From positions 30,222 to 94,221 of the forward strand of contig CAJMOH010000005.1 in the NCBI GenBank assembly GCA_905215055.1: 64,000 nucleotides of DNA, written 5' to 3'. The stretch comes from an uncultured bacterium. GTDB lineage: Bacteria; Bacillota; Clostridia; Oscillospirales; Acutalibacteraceae. Positions 52,885 to 61,673 of the stretch are shown here, piece by piece. A program made the translations under genes and the position numbers. Each line of letters begins with the position of its first letter. Position 1 is the stretch's first letter. The notes below the pieces were generated by a model. That model was given only the letters and a program-made list of their open reading frames with translations. It did not search any database and was not told the origin of the DNA.

Positions 52885-53288
52885 CAGACCAAACCGCGAA
52901 AACGGTGGAAATCACCATTGACCCCTTGCGAAAAAGGATCCGCATCCACCGGGAGACATTAAAACAGCTTCACTACCCTGCCTATGTGCAGTTTTTGGTA
53001 AACCCTGAGAAATTCTACATGGCGGTTCTGGGTTCCGACCAGCCCTTGCGGGGCGGCACGGCCAACCGTCTGCGGATCAATCCGGATAGACTCCGTAGCG
53101 CGCAATCCACAGAGTTGTATAGCTCTATCCTCTTGGAAACCCTTTCTCCTCTCCTGGGGGGCATGAACCCGGCTTACAACTACCGCCTATCCGGGGAAGT
53201 GGACGCGGAAAACAGAGTGGCCTATTTCTCTCTCAAACAGATACAGACAGTGGCTCGCAGGAGGTATCATGGAAGCAAAGAAACTTGA
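52881..53288 (+). CDS. Recombinase-associated protein (second tail-domain paralogue)
   Basis: 135 aa from GTG 52881, overlapping the previous stop (GTGA); CAGGAGG 10 nt upstream. EITIDPLRKRIRIHRETLKQ, YVQFLVNPEKFYMAVLGSDQ and NPAYNYRLSGEVDAENRVAY again follow the recombinase tail pattern in the same order. Predicted cytosolic. A third copy of this domain in one operon suggests a multisubunit recombination complex. Confidence 0.7.
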   Translation: MTDQTAKTVEITIDPLRKRIRIHRETLKQLHYPAYVQFLVNPEKFYMAVLGSDQPLRGGTANRLRINPDRLRSAQSTELYSSILLETLSPLLGGMNPAYNYRLSGEVDAENRVAYFSLKQIQTVARRRYHGSKET

Positions 53289-54183
53289 CTTGAAGGTGGA
53301 CGAGGAGTTCCGGCGGCTGTGCCCTGCCATGGGCAAAGAAACCCGCCAAGAGCTGGAGAGGCTTCTCTCTCAGGACGGGTCCACTCCACTTATTCGAACG
53401 TGGAAGCAATGGATTGTAGATGGGTTTGAGCAATACAAGCTGTGCGTTTGCGCGGGGCTTCCCTATACCGTGGAACAACTGCCTTTCACCGGACGGGAAG
53501 AAGCCATCCTGTGGATCTGCACCCACAACGCCCTGCGGGAGGATTTGACAGAAGAGCAGCGCCGGTATTTGATTGGCAGGCGGTATCAGATGGAAAGAGC
53601 GCTCCATGGAGAATCCCTAGGCAGCAACCCCGCAGGGTTGGAAAGCTGTTGGAAAACCGCGATACGTCTGGGACGGGAATACGGTTCCTCGCCTACGACC
53701 ATCCAACGGTATGGTGTGTTTGCCGCCGCCATGGACACGATTGGCAAATACGCCCCGCTTCTGTTTGAACAGATCCTCGCGGGGAAAACTCAGCTCACCT
53801 TTGCCCATATGATCGCCCTGGCGGAAAAGAAGCCCCGGGAGATCAAACAGCTGGAGGACAATCTTGTGCGGTCATCCGCCTTACCAAACTCCCTTCGCAA
53901 ATCCCGCGGCAGAAGCCATCCGCCCATGACCCGGGGATTTCAGCCTACACCGCCGCCGCCCATCAAATCCATGCCCCCCTATGATCCTGACGGGGAGATC
54001 ACCAGCCTTACGTTGACCATCCCCTCCTGGATCCACTCCATGGAACGCACCTTCGCGGCCGCCCACTGGGAGGAAACTTCTCCCGGGGCCAAAAGGAAAC
54101 TGGGGGAGGCTCTCTCCCTTCTGTCTCAAAAAATCCAGGAACTCAAAACCCGCGCCCAGGAGGAAGAACATGCAGGAGCATAA
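53269..54183 (+). CDS. ParB-like HTH protein without nuclease domain
   Basis: 304 aa, overlapping the previous gene by 20 nt. The central region (SPTTIQRYGVFAAAMDTIGK, KTQLTFAHMIALAEKKPREI) looks like the ParB/KorB helix-turn-helix that follows a ParB/Srx domain, but the CTPase/nuclease half is absent here and seems to be carried by the next, truncated gene. A Pro-rich stretch (~225-240) and a C-terminal coiled coil complete it. Likely DNA-binding, for element maintenance. Confidence 0.65.
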   Translation: MEAKKLDLKVDEEFRRLCPAMGKETRQELERLLSQDGSTPLIRTWKQWIVDGFEQYKLCVCAGLPYTVEQLPFTGREEAILWICTHNALREDLTEEQRRYLIGRRYQMERALHGESLGSNPAGLESCWKTAIRLGREYGSSPTTIQRYGVFAAAMDTIGKYAPLLFEQILAGKTQLTFAHMIALAEKKPREIKQLEDNLVRSSALPNSLRKSRGRSHPPMTRGFQPTPPPPIKSMPPYDPDGEITSLTLTIPSWIHSMERTFAAAHWEETSPGAKRKLGEALSLLSQKIQELKTRAQEEEHAGA

Positions 54184-54436
54184 CCCTTACGTCCCAAACG
54201 TCCACTTCGAGCAGATCCCCATTAAGAATCTGGTTTCCAACCAGGAGTATCAGCGAAACATTTCCCAAAGCCATGTGGAAAACGCCGCCGCCCACTTTGA
54301 TTTGTACCAAATCAATCCGGTCAAAGTCAGCCGCCGGGGCGGGATAAACTATGTGTTTAACGGACAGCACACCATTGAGATTGTTGCCTTGGTTTCCGGT
54401 TCCCGGGACACGCCGGTACTCTCGGATTTTGGCTGA
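54170..54436 (+). pseudogene. ParB/sulfiredoxin-like N-terminal domain, truncated
   Basis: 88 aa. QIPIKNLVSNQEYQRNISQS, NAAAHFDLYQINPVKVSRRG and YVFNGQHTIEIVA are the conserved start of ParB-Srx-like proteins of mobile elements (with the NGQHT motif). After IVA the similarity stops near 54400 and the frame ends 12 codons later. Sequence from an unrelated hydrolase begins at the same point, so the 3' part was lost at a junction. Confidence 0.75.
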
Positions 54437-54653
54437 TCTGGAACGGCAGTATTCTAACACAACAGAGCCGCTTCATATCTGTGGCTTATCGTTAGGGGCG
54501 CTACTTGCCCTCGATTTCACTATTCGTCATGGGGATAAAGTAGCATCGCTGGTCTTAATCGGGGCGCAATACAAAGTACCTACATTCCTGATAGATTTTC
54601 AAAATTTCTTGTTCCGCTGTATGCCCAGCAAGAGTTTTGATAGGGTGGATTAG
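54415..54653 (+). pseudogene. Alpha/beta-hydrolase fragment
   Basis: The frame reads RILADLERQYSNTTEPLHIC, then GLSLGALLALDFTIRHGDKV (nucleophile elbow G-x-S-x-G), SLVLIGAQYKVP and a stop. This is the central part of an alpha/beta hydrolase without its N-terminal strands or C-terminal catalytic His. It starts where the ParB-like gene breaks off, marking the right end of the recombinase element or a later deletion. 54654-54870 shows only a weak hairpin and no gene. Confidence 0.7.
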
Positions 54654-54868
54654 GACAATCTTCCATCAGGGCCTTGCGTAATCCTCCTTCCTATCGGTGA
54701 CGGCGCTAACGCATCTGGTGGGGACGCAACGTGGCGTTCCCATAACAGTGGACGCCCCTTTTTCTTCATTATATGGGAGAAAAGAGCGCTTCGCCATGGG
54801 GAAAAGGGAATACATCAGAAAAGCGCCAGCACAAGTCAGATTTTTGAATTCTGCGAACCGATTGCTTT

Positions 54869-54877
54869 TGCTATACT
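54869..54877 (+). promoter_or_regulatory. Extended -10 promoter of the esterase operon
   Basis: TGCTATACT with TATACT at 54872-54877, 38 nt before the esterase start; the -35 position (TTCTGC) is weak. Confidence 0.5.
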
Positions 54878-54914
54878 AAAACTAACAAAAAGTGTTTTCA
54901 AGCGGGAGGTTATT

Positions 54915-56585
54915 ATGAGCAAAACAAGCACAAACAATTTTGCCGAGACAGATTTTCCTCATGCAAAAGTAAAAGTGCGGCAAGGCTGGCTGCAGGGATA
55001 TACCCAGGAGGCTCCTAACGGTGTACTGAAAATATTTAAAGGGATTCCCTTTGCGGCTCCCCCTGTGGGAGAACTGCGCTTTCGACGTCCGCGTGACCCC
55101 GCCCGTTGGCGGGGCATTCGCCGGGCTACCCAGTACAGTGCCGCCGCTGTGCAGAAGGTACAGGAATTGGGAAGTGACAAGGCCAATGTCCACGGTGTTC
55201 CCCAGATGTTGGCTCCCTCGCAATATGAGGAGGACTGCCTCTATCTCAATGTGTGGACGCCCGCCAAGACCCAACAGGACAAGCTGCCTGTGTTTATCTG
55301 GGTACATGGAGGCGGTATGGTGGCTGGTTCCGGCGTGGAGGTGGTCTGTGCCGGTGAGGGCCTAGCGGGCCGGAAGGGCATTGTTGTAGTAACTATCAAC
55401 TACCGGTTGGGCCTGTTTGGATTCTTTGCCCATCCCCAGTTGACGGCGGAGGGCGAAGGCTCCTCTGGAAACTGGGGCCTCCATGATATTCGCAAGGCGT
55501 GCCAATGGGTGCATGAGAACATAGCGGCTTTTGGCGGCGACCCAGACAACATCACTTTGGCGGGCCAGTCTGGCGGTGGCCGGGCTATCTGCGCCTCTCT
55601 GGTATCTCCCCTGATGAAGGGGCTGGTGCAGCACATCTCTGTGGAGAGCGGGTTTATGACCTTTGGCACTGGAGCTCCTTGCCCGCGGGAAGAGACGGAG
55701 AGGGCCTCGCAGGACTTCATGGACATGGTGGGCGTGAAAACGGTGGAGGAACTGCGCCGCATAGATGCCTGGGATCTGTTTGATGCCTTTGAGAAGTACA
55801 CAAAAGACAGCCCCTTTACCCACAAGATCCGCTTTTGTGTGGATGGGGACTTCCTGCCCGAAAACTACTTTGAAATGCTCTCCGCTGGGAAGTTCAACGA
55901 TTTCGATGTGATGATTGGAGGCTGTGCCCAAGAGAATCCCGTTCGAGGAGGTGCGGGTTTACCGCTGGCGGAGTTTGACCAGCATTTAAGATGGCTGTTT
56001 CCCACGGATTACGAACAGATGAAAAAGTGGTATCCCGCAGCAAATGACGTGGAGGCTGAAAAGGCATGTACCACCTTGGCTTCTGATATCATGTTTACAA
56101 ACGCTCTTTATGTGGCTCACACCGCTTCCCAGCATGGAAACCGTGTTTTTCTGTGGACGATGAACAAAGAGAACGAGACCCCCAAGGGGCACGCCCTGGG
56201 ATGCCCTCACTGCGCTGAGATGCCCTATGTTTTTGGTCGGGTGGACACAGGGGACCGCGATCCCTTCTATCCCTACCACTGGGTGGGCGCCGACTACGAT
56301 TTTATGGAGCTGATCCAAGACTATTGGACCCACTTCGCCACAAATGGAAATCCCAACACAGAGGGACGTCCCCAGTGGGATCCCTATTCTAAGGATTTCA
56401 CCATTTGCCAACTGGGCAATCATACCCACATGCTTTCGGAAGAGGAGCAGGCCAAGTACCACTATTTATTCGATAAAGTCATATCTGAGGGAAAGGACAC
56501 CCGCACCTTCGGTTTGGGTGGTGCGGGCAGCACAAGAAATTGGGTGCAGCCCTTGGAAAAGAAAGGAGAGAAGGAGAATGGCTAA
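54915..56585 (+). CDS. Type-B carboxylesterase/lipase family protein
   Basis: 556 aa. Carboxylesterase-B features: FKGIPFAAPPVGELRFRRP, EDCLYLNVWTP, VFIWVHGGGMVAGSG (oxyanion hole), NWGLHDIRKACQWVHENIAA, FGGDPDNITLAGQSGGGRA with nucleophile Ser in G-Q-S-G-G, and the His region near the C-terminus. No signal peptide, so it is cytosolic. It hydrolyses ester bonds, plausibly acyl groups of imported glycans given the neighbouring sugar transporter. It overlaps the next esterase by 8 nt. CGGGAGG precedes the ATG. Confidence 0.92.
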   Translation: MSKTSTNNFAETDFPHAKVKVRQGWLQGYTQEAPNGVLKIFKGIPFAAPPVGELRFRRPRDPARWRGIRRATQYSAAAVQKVQELGSDKANVHGVPQMLAPSQYEEDCLYLNVWTPAKTQQDKLPVFIWVHGGGMVAGSGVEVVCAGEGLAGRKGIVVVTINYRLGLFGFFAHPQLTAEGEGSSGNWGLHDIRKACQWVHENIAAFGGDPDNITLAGQSGGGRAICASLVSPLMKGLVQHISVESGFMTFGTGAPCPREETERASQDFMDMVGVKTVEELRRIDAWDLFDAFEKYTKDSPFTHKIRFCVDGDFLPENYFEMLSAGKFNDFDVMIGGCAQENPVRGGAGLPLAEFDQHLRWLFPTDYEQMKKWYPAANDVEAEKACTTLASDIMFTNALYVAHTASQHGNRVFLWTMNKENETPKGHALGCPHCAEMPYVFGRVDTGDRDPFYPYHWVGADYDFMELIQDYWTHFATNGNPNTEGRPQWDPYSKDFTICQLGNHTHMLSEEEQAKYHYLFDKVISEGKDTRTFGLGGAGSTRNWVQPLEKKGEKENG

Positions 56586-58119
56586 GTTATTCTTGCGCCC
56601 TGGAACACCGGATGACAACAACCGGGAATACCTCCCAGAGAGTTTGTTCCAATCGGACATTGTGGTGAATGAGAACGGGAATAACTCCCAACCCTTCCCA
56701 GAACGGCTGCAAGAGTGCAGGGGCATTCTGGACGAGGAGGGCAATGTTGTTCAAGAGCTGGAGAAAGGCATCTCCGGCTTGTGGTATGAGTATGTCCCCG
56801 CAAGCTACCAGCCGGGAAAGAAAGTACCTCTGGTGCTGAGCATGCACGGAGGCCTGATGACTGGCTGGGGCCAGTGTGTGTACAGCAGCTGGTCCATGGT
56901 GGCAGAGCGGGAGGGGTTTATCTGCGTTTTTCCTAACGGTCATGTAAACCGTTTCTGGCAAATCCAGATCTTTGGCGACCGAAAGGAGAAACCCAAAGCC
57001 CTAAATGGCATGGAATTTCCTGCGCCTGCCCCATCCATTGAGGAGAATGTGGATTGCAACTTCGTCTTGCGGTTGATAAAGCACCTGGAAAAGAAGTATT
57101 CCATTGACGCTGGCCGCACCTTTATGCAGGGAATGTCAAACGGCTGCGGAATGACGCTTCAGTTCGCCCGACGGTATGGGTATTTGCTGGCCGGGGCGGC
57201 GGCCTCGGCAGGCCCCGTGTGTATCAAGGATTTTATTGACGAGAAACGGCAACTGGTCAACCAAGGGGGCCCGCTGGCCATGTGGGAGTCTCACCCAGAG
57301 AACAACCGGTTCGGTTCCGGGGCGGTGGAAGCGGAAGCCCGGCGTATCCGGGAGAGCCGCTACTATTGGCTCTCCGTGAACGGCTGCGATCCTCTGCCGC
57401 AGATCCGTTTGGAGGGAGAAATGAACTTGGCGTTCTTCCAAGAAGGTATGGCCCCCTATGTGTTTATGGACATTAAAGGAAGAGACCATGGTCAAACCTT
57501 GGATGAAGCTTTTTTCTACTGGGATTACCTCTTCGGCGGCAGCCGCAGGCAGGAGGATGGCTCTCACCAGCAGGAGGTGCCACCCCTTACCATGAAGGGC
57601 GATGAGAATGCAGCGGCATTTTTTCCAGGAGTGCCCGCCGTGTGGTGGCACAACAAAAAGGTGCCACTTTCTGCGGCACCCGTGCGCTGGCAAAAGCTGA
57701 AATATCACGGCTTGGAAGGCGGTACCATGGTGCGTGGGGAATATACCTGCGTCCCGTTGGGAATTTTGGCGGAAATGGCCGGTGCCCGGTTGGAAACCGC
57801 TTCCGATACCCTCACCGCGGTGATGATTCTCCCGGACGGCCGCAGGCTTCAATTCGCTCGCGGCAGCATTGGGTGTATGATTGACGACCGTCTTCGCAGT
57901 ATGTGCTGCCAGGCCCTTCATCGGGAAGGGCAGCTTCTCATCAGCGTAGAGTGGTTTGCCCGGTATATCCTCAACTGGACAGTTACCACCTGCAACGGGG
58001 TCACCTATGTGACAGACCACTACGCTGAACTTTCCACCTTTATGGCAGACTTGCTTCAAGATATTCTCACCGACCAAGTTCTGCCTGACAATTTTATTGA
58101 CAGAGCGCTGGCGGATTAA
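56578..58119 (+). CDS. PHB-depolymerase/feruloyl-esterase-like hydrolase with C-terminal copper-amine-oxidase-N-like domain
   Basis: 513 aa from ATG 56578 (AAGGAG upstream; a longer frame reads into the previous gene). The alpha/beta-hydrolase part has VLSMHGGLMTGW, FVFPNG-like CVFPNGHVNRFWQI, and the nucleophile FMQGMSNGCGM in the LpqC/PHB-depolymerase pattern; KGRDHGQTLD holds the likely catalytic His. From ~residue 360 a domain like Cu-amine-oxidase-N (VPLGILAEMAGARLETASDT, VSVEWFARYIL) may bind glycan or wall. No signal peptide. Its stop overlaps the convergent regulator's stop. Confidence 0.82.
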   Translation: MAKLFLRPGTPDDNNREYLPESLFQSDIVVNENGNNSQPFPERLQECRGILDEEGNVVQELEKGISGLWYEYVPASYQPGKKVPLVLSMHGGLMTGWGQCVYSSWSMVAEREGFICVFPNGHVNRFWQIQIFGDRKEKPKALNGMEFPAPAPSIEENVDCNFVLRLIKHLEKKYSIDAGRTFMQGMSNGCGMTLQFARRYGYLLAGAAASAGPVCIKDFIDEKRQLVNQGGPLAMWESHPENNRFGSGAVEAEARRIRESRYYWLSVNGCDPLPQIRLEGEMNLAFFQEGMAPYVFMDIKGRDHGQTLDEAFFYWDYLFGGSRRQEDGSHQQEVPPLTMKGDENAAAFFPGVPAVWWHNKKVPLSAAPVRWQKLKYHGLEGGTMVRGEYTCVPLGILAEMAGARLETASDTLTAVMILPDGRRLQFARGSIGCMIDDRLRSMCCQALHREGQLLISVEWFARYILNWTVTTCNGVTYVTDHYAELSTFMADLLQDILTDQVLPDNFIDRALAD

Positions 58120-59735
58120 CCGCCGCTTTGCTTTGAGCCTTTCTTGTTTTGTACCCCCAGCCTGTATTCGCTGGGGGTCATTTTTTCCATTTTTTTAAAG
58201 AACTGGGCAAAGTGAGAGAAGTTGTTGTAACCCACTTCCAGGGCCACCATACTCACCGGAAGGTTGCTTGTTTCCAATAACTCCTTGGCAATTGTCATTT
58301 TGCAGTCGATGATATAATTTTTGATGTTCTTTCCCGTCTCTTTTTTAAACAATTTTGTAAAGTATTCGGGATTGAGGTGGACATACTCTGCCACCTCTTT
58401 TACAGAAAGAGGTTTGCTGTAGTTCTCGCTTATGAAGGTTTTGGCCTTCTCCACATAATCTGCCTCTGGAATGTTCTCCCCGGCAGAGTCCGCTGCTTCC
58501 AGCAGAAAGCTTACAGTGTGCTTTACATCTTCAATGCTAGAAAAGCTGTCCATACAGTCGCGATAGGTAAAGCCCTCGTTGAAGATGGAGCGGATGTCGA
58601 TGCCGTTGTCGTAGAAATATTGAAAGAATAACTGAAGGAGCTGCTGATGTAGCTGGCACAAGCATTGAAACCGGTTGGGGATGGTGGCGATTTTTTCGTC
58701 TAGGCAGAAGTCAATCTCCTTTTTTAGCAACTGCTTTTGCCCAGAGTAGAGCAAGTGTCCCCAATGCTCCAGATAGTCCGGCAGGGTGGCGTGTAAGTCA
58801 TCCAGGGGCTTTGGGGGCACAATATGAGAGAGCAGCGGCTCTCTGGCCACATTGTTGTTGATGTGTTCGTTGGCGGCTTTAATAGCCTTCTGAATCTCAG
58901 CGAAGGGGAAGGGGTCGCCGTAATAGCAGGCCACCGGCTGGCCGGAGAGGCGTAATTGCAGTTTCTGATAGAACTGGGCTACCGGCCGGGAAATATCCGG
59001 TAGAAAGCGGCCCTTGGGAGCTAAAAGCAAAATTGTAAACTGGCGGTGGGGATTTAAAAACACCAGAGGGTCATTCGCAGCGAAAAAGGCCACACTTTTC
59101 AAGGCGTCAGTGATGGCAACCATTATCTGCTGTTGGCGTGGGTATTCCGGCTCTTGATAGGTGTAAGCGAAAACGTCCACGAAGATTAACTGGGAGAAAC
59201 TATCCTGTCGGACGGGGTGACCGCACTGATTCAGCAAATGACAGCACTCCTCCTGGGCTTCTGGGTCGTTTGAATACAGTTTGAGAATGATGGCGTTTAG
59301 AAACTCACTCTCGTGGTTTTTAAAGAGACTTCCATACTGACGAATCCGCCGGTTGTTGTGGTGTACCCGTACCGCGTCCACTGCCCTGTGAAGAACAGCC
59401 TCAATCTCTTCGAAGGGGGCGGGCTGCACAATGTAATCAAAACAGCCCAGTTTTACGCTGGTTTGGGCGTAGGAGAATACCGCATGAGAGGTGAGGACAA
59501 TGCGTAGTGTATCCGGGTACTTCTTCTGGACGATGGAATTCAGCTCTAACCCGTTGGGGCCAGGCATTTCAATATCTGTCATCAGAACATGGATGGGTTT
59601 CCTTTCCAAAATCTCCAATGCTTGGGCGGTACTGGTGGCGGTATCCACCGAGGTAAATCCCAAATCTTTAAAGTGAATGCCGGAAAGCAGCCCGTGGATG
59701 ACGCTGAGCTGGTCGTCTACAATCAGAATGTTCAT
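58116..59735 (-). CDS. YesN-type response regulator with AraC DNA-binding domain
   Basis: 539 aa. The receiver (1-120) has LIVDDQLSV, phospho-Asp in VLMTDIEMPGPNGLEL near residue 56, and IVQPAPFEE in the Lys-position region (Lys is replaced by Gln). A ~300-residue linker leads to two AraC helix-turn-helix units (PLSVKEVAEYVHLNPEYFTK, VSMVALEVGYNNFSHFAQFF). It works with the kinase gene 12 nt upstream. It probably activates the esterases and the adjacent sugar transporter. The replaced Lys may weaken phospho-switching. Confidence 0.9.
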   Translation of the reverse strand: MNILIVDDQLSVIHGLLSGIHFKDLGFTSVDTATSTAQALEILERKPIHVLMTDIEMPGPNGLELNSIVQKKYPDTLRIVLTSHAVFSYAQTSVKLGCFDYIVQPAPFEEIEAVLHRAVDAVRVHHNNRRIRQYGSLFKNHESEFLNAIILKLYSNDPEAQEECCHLLNQCGHPVRQDSFSQLIFVDVFAYTYQEPEYPRQQQIMVAITDALKSVAFFAANDPLVFLNPHRQFTILLLAPKGRFLPDISRPVAQFYQKLQLRLSGQPVACYYGDPFPFAEIQKAIKAANEHINNNVAREPLLSHIVPPKPLDDLHATLPDYLEHWGHLLYSGQKQLLKKEIDFCLDEKIATIPNRFQCLCQLHQQLLQLFFQYFYDNGIDIRSIFNEGFTYRDCMDSFSSIEDVKHTVSFLLEAADSAGENIPEADYVEKAKTFISENYSKPLSVKEVAEYVHLNPEYFTKLFKKETGKNIKNYIIDCKMTIAKELLETSNLPVSMVALEVGYNNFSHFAQFFKKMEKMTPSEYRLGVQNKKGSKQSGG

Positions 59736-59747
59736 AGCGCTTGCCTT

Positions 59748-61469
59748 TCATTGGATAATAGGAATGAAGATAACGGAACATGCCCCGCCTTGGGGCAGAT
59801 TGTAAAAGGCCGTTTGAAAGTCGCTGTGAAAGAGAATTGACAGGCGCCGCCGCAGGTTGTTAATGCCTACATTGGTCTGGTCGAAAGCGCTGTCTAGTTC
59901 CCCGTTGATCTTTTCCAGCACATTGGGACTATATCCCTGGCCGTTGTCATAACAACGAATCTGAAGGTAGGTTCCCTTTTCATCCTCAATCTTTCCCACC
60001 TGGATGTGGAAGGAAAGGGGAACGCCGCTTCGATTGCTATTGTATTTAAAGGTGTTCTCCAAAAACGTCTGAATGACAAGGGGCGGCACTTTGCAGGAGA
60101 GGAACTGCGCCGGCACCTCTTGCTGTATGAAGAAGATACGGGAGGAGTCTAGCAGGAGGATTCGCTGGTAGTCGTTTACCTCTTTCAACTCTTCCGAAAG
60201 AGGCACTAGAGACATGGTGTCGTGGAAGATATAGCGCAAATGGTTGGAGAAGCCCAAAATCATGTTCTTCATGCGGCCCAGTTCCCCATTTTCCAGCATG
60301 CTGTACAAACTCTTCAGGCAGTTGAGGAAAAAGTGCGACCTGGTTTGCAACTGAAAATATTGGAGCATGGCGTGCTCCTTTTCCGATTCCTTACGCTGCT
60401 TTTCCATTTCCAGTGCCACAATGTCATCCCGCATATTGCGCAAAGCTGCCTTAATCTCTGAAAACTCCTGATACCGGTCGCTGGGCAGAGGAACACTTTC
60501 CGGCTCTTGGGCTTGTTTCAACTGTTGGGACATAGCGGCAATCTCCTGCAGAGGCAAAACAAGAATGTGGCCCAGCAGCTTATAGACAGCAAAGAGAATG
60601 ATTAACACCACCACAATGGCAAGCCCGGCAAAGAGAATCTGAGGCAGCACTCGCTCCACCAGGGCAGAGACCGGGGTGACAGCGGCGAATCCCAGGACGT
60701 AGTCCTCTAGGAACACCGTGCAGCAAAAGTATCCCTCCAATAAGCTTCCTTGGATGGTTTGCGGGACATCCGCCAGAGATCCTGGGGAGAGGCCCAGAGC
60801 TCCCATCTTGCCTTCCCCCAGCAGCTCACGTTGGGACGTGAACACAAGGGCGCTGTCCTCCGGAGAAAAGAGGGGAACAGGGGTCTTTTCCACATAGGCC
60901 CTTAAGTTAATGCAGGAGAACAAAGTGGAACGTCGATTGTCAGTGGCCAATATAAAATACGGGTCGCCCTGGTTTTCAGCCACGAACCACTGACCATACT
61001 TCTCCATGCCAAAACGTTCCGGCTCCTTACCAAGCTGGTGAAGAAAATTATATAAGTTGTGCGCTTCGCCGGTCCCCTGGGGGATTCGGTCACCCACAGA
61101 GAAGTAGGCTACGTCTTCCTCGCTGTCGTACATCATGGTTACGCCATAAGAGGCTGTGTGGGAGGCCATTAACTGCCGCAGGTTATATAACTCTACCAAT
61201 CGCTTGGAATCGGAATATCCTTCTAAGGACAGGAGTTGGAAACTGGGGTTGGAGTAGGCCAAGCGGTTATTAAATTCCTGTAAGTCCTCCAGGTCTTCTG
61301 TAAAAGAGGCCGTGTATTTTTTTAGTGAGGAAGCGGCGTACTCTAAAGATTGTGCGGCAAAGCTGCGCACCGAATAACCACAGTTAAACAGGGCGGCAAT
61401 AACCAAAAGAGATATGGTTACCCCAAAGGATAGCTTAAATAGCTTTTTTACAGACGTTTTTTTTGCCAT
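59748..61469 (-). CDS. YesM-type sensor histidine kinase
   Basis: 573 aa from ATG 61469 (GGAG upstream). TM1 at about residues 14-32, an extracellular ~250-residue sensor, TM2 (ILFAGLAIVVVLIILFAVYK), a HAMP, then the His_kinase domain: QLQTRSHFFLNCLKSLYSML (H-box), and HATPase motifs LVIQTFLENTFKYN, CYDNGQGYSP, GINNLRRRL. This layout is the LytS/YesM class used to sense oligosaccharides together with AraC-type regulators. It pairs with the downstream regulator. Confidence 0.92.
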   Translation of the reverse strand: MAKKTSVKKLFKLSFGVTISLLVIAALFNCGYSVRSFAAQSLEYAASSLKKYTASFTEDLEDLQEFNNRLAYSNPSFQLLSLEGYSDSKRLVELYNLRQLMASHTASYGVTMMYDSEEDVAYFSVGDRIPQGTGEAHNLYNFLHQLGKEPERFGMEKYGQWFVAENQGDPYFILATDNRRSTLFSCINLRAYVEKTPVPLFSPEDSALVFTSQRELLGEGKMGALGLSPGSLADVPQTIQGSLLEGYFCCTVFLEDYVLGFAAVTPVSALVERVLPQILFAGLAIVVVLIILFAVYKLLGHILVLPLQEIAAMSQQLKQAQEPESVPLPSDRYQEFSEIKAALRNMRDDIVALEMEKQRKESEKEHAMLQYFQLQTRSHFFLNCLKSLYSMLENGELGRMKNMILGFSNHLRYIFHDTMSLVPLSEELKEVNDYQRILLLDSSRIFFIQQEVPAQFLSCKVPPLVIQTFLENTFKYNSNRSGVPLSFHIQVGKIEDEKGTYLQIRCYDNGQGYSPNVLEKINGELDSAFDQTNVGINNLRRRLSILFHSDFQTAFYNLPQGGACSVIFIPIIQ

Positions 61470-61634
61470 ATTTTTTCTCCAAACAAGAAAATAATAAGAG
61501 AAGTTTGCAGATTTCAGGGTTATTTTATCACTGGTGTGTGGGAAAATCAAGGCGAGGACCCCGGGAGTTGTGCAACTATATCAGAAAACCAATATTGTTA
61601 CACAGATATTTGGTAGTTTAGCGGACAAGACGCT

Positions 61635-61643
61635 TGCTATAAT
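61635..61643 (+). promoter_or_regulatory. Promoter (extended -10) of the sugar ABC operon
   Basis: TGCTATAAT with TATAAT at 61638-61643, 31 nt before the permease GTG; no good -35, which fits activator-dependent (YesN-like) control. The rest of 61470-61634 shows no gene. Confidence 0.65.
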
Positions 61644-61673
61644 AGCGACAGTAACAAAGAAGGAGGGCTCTCT

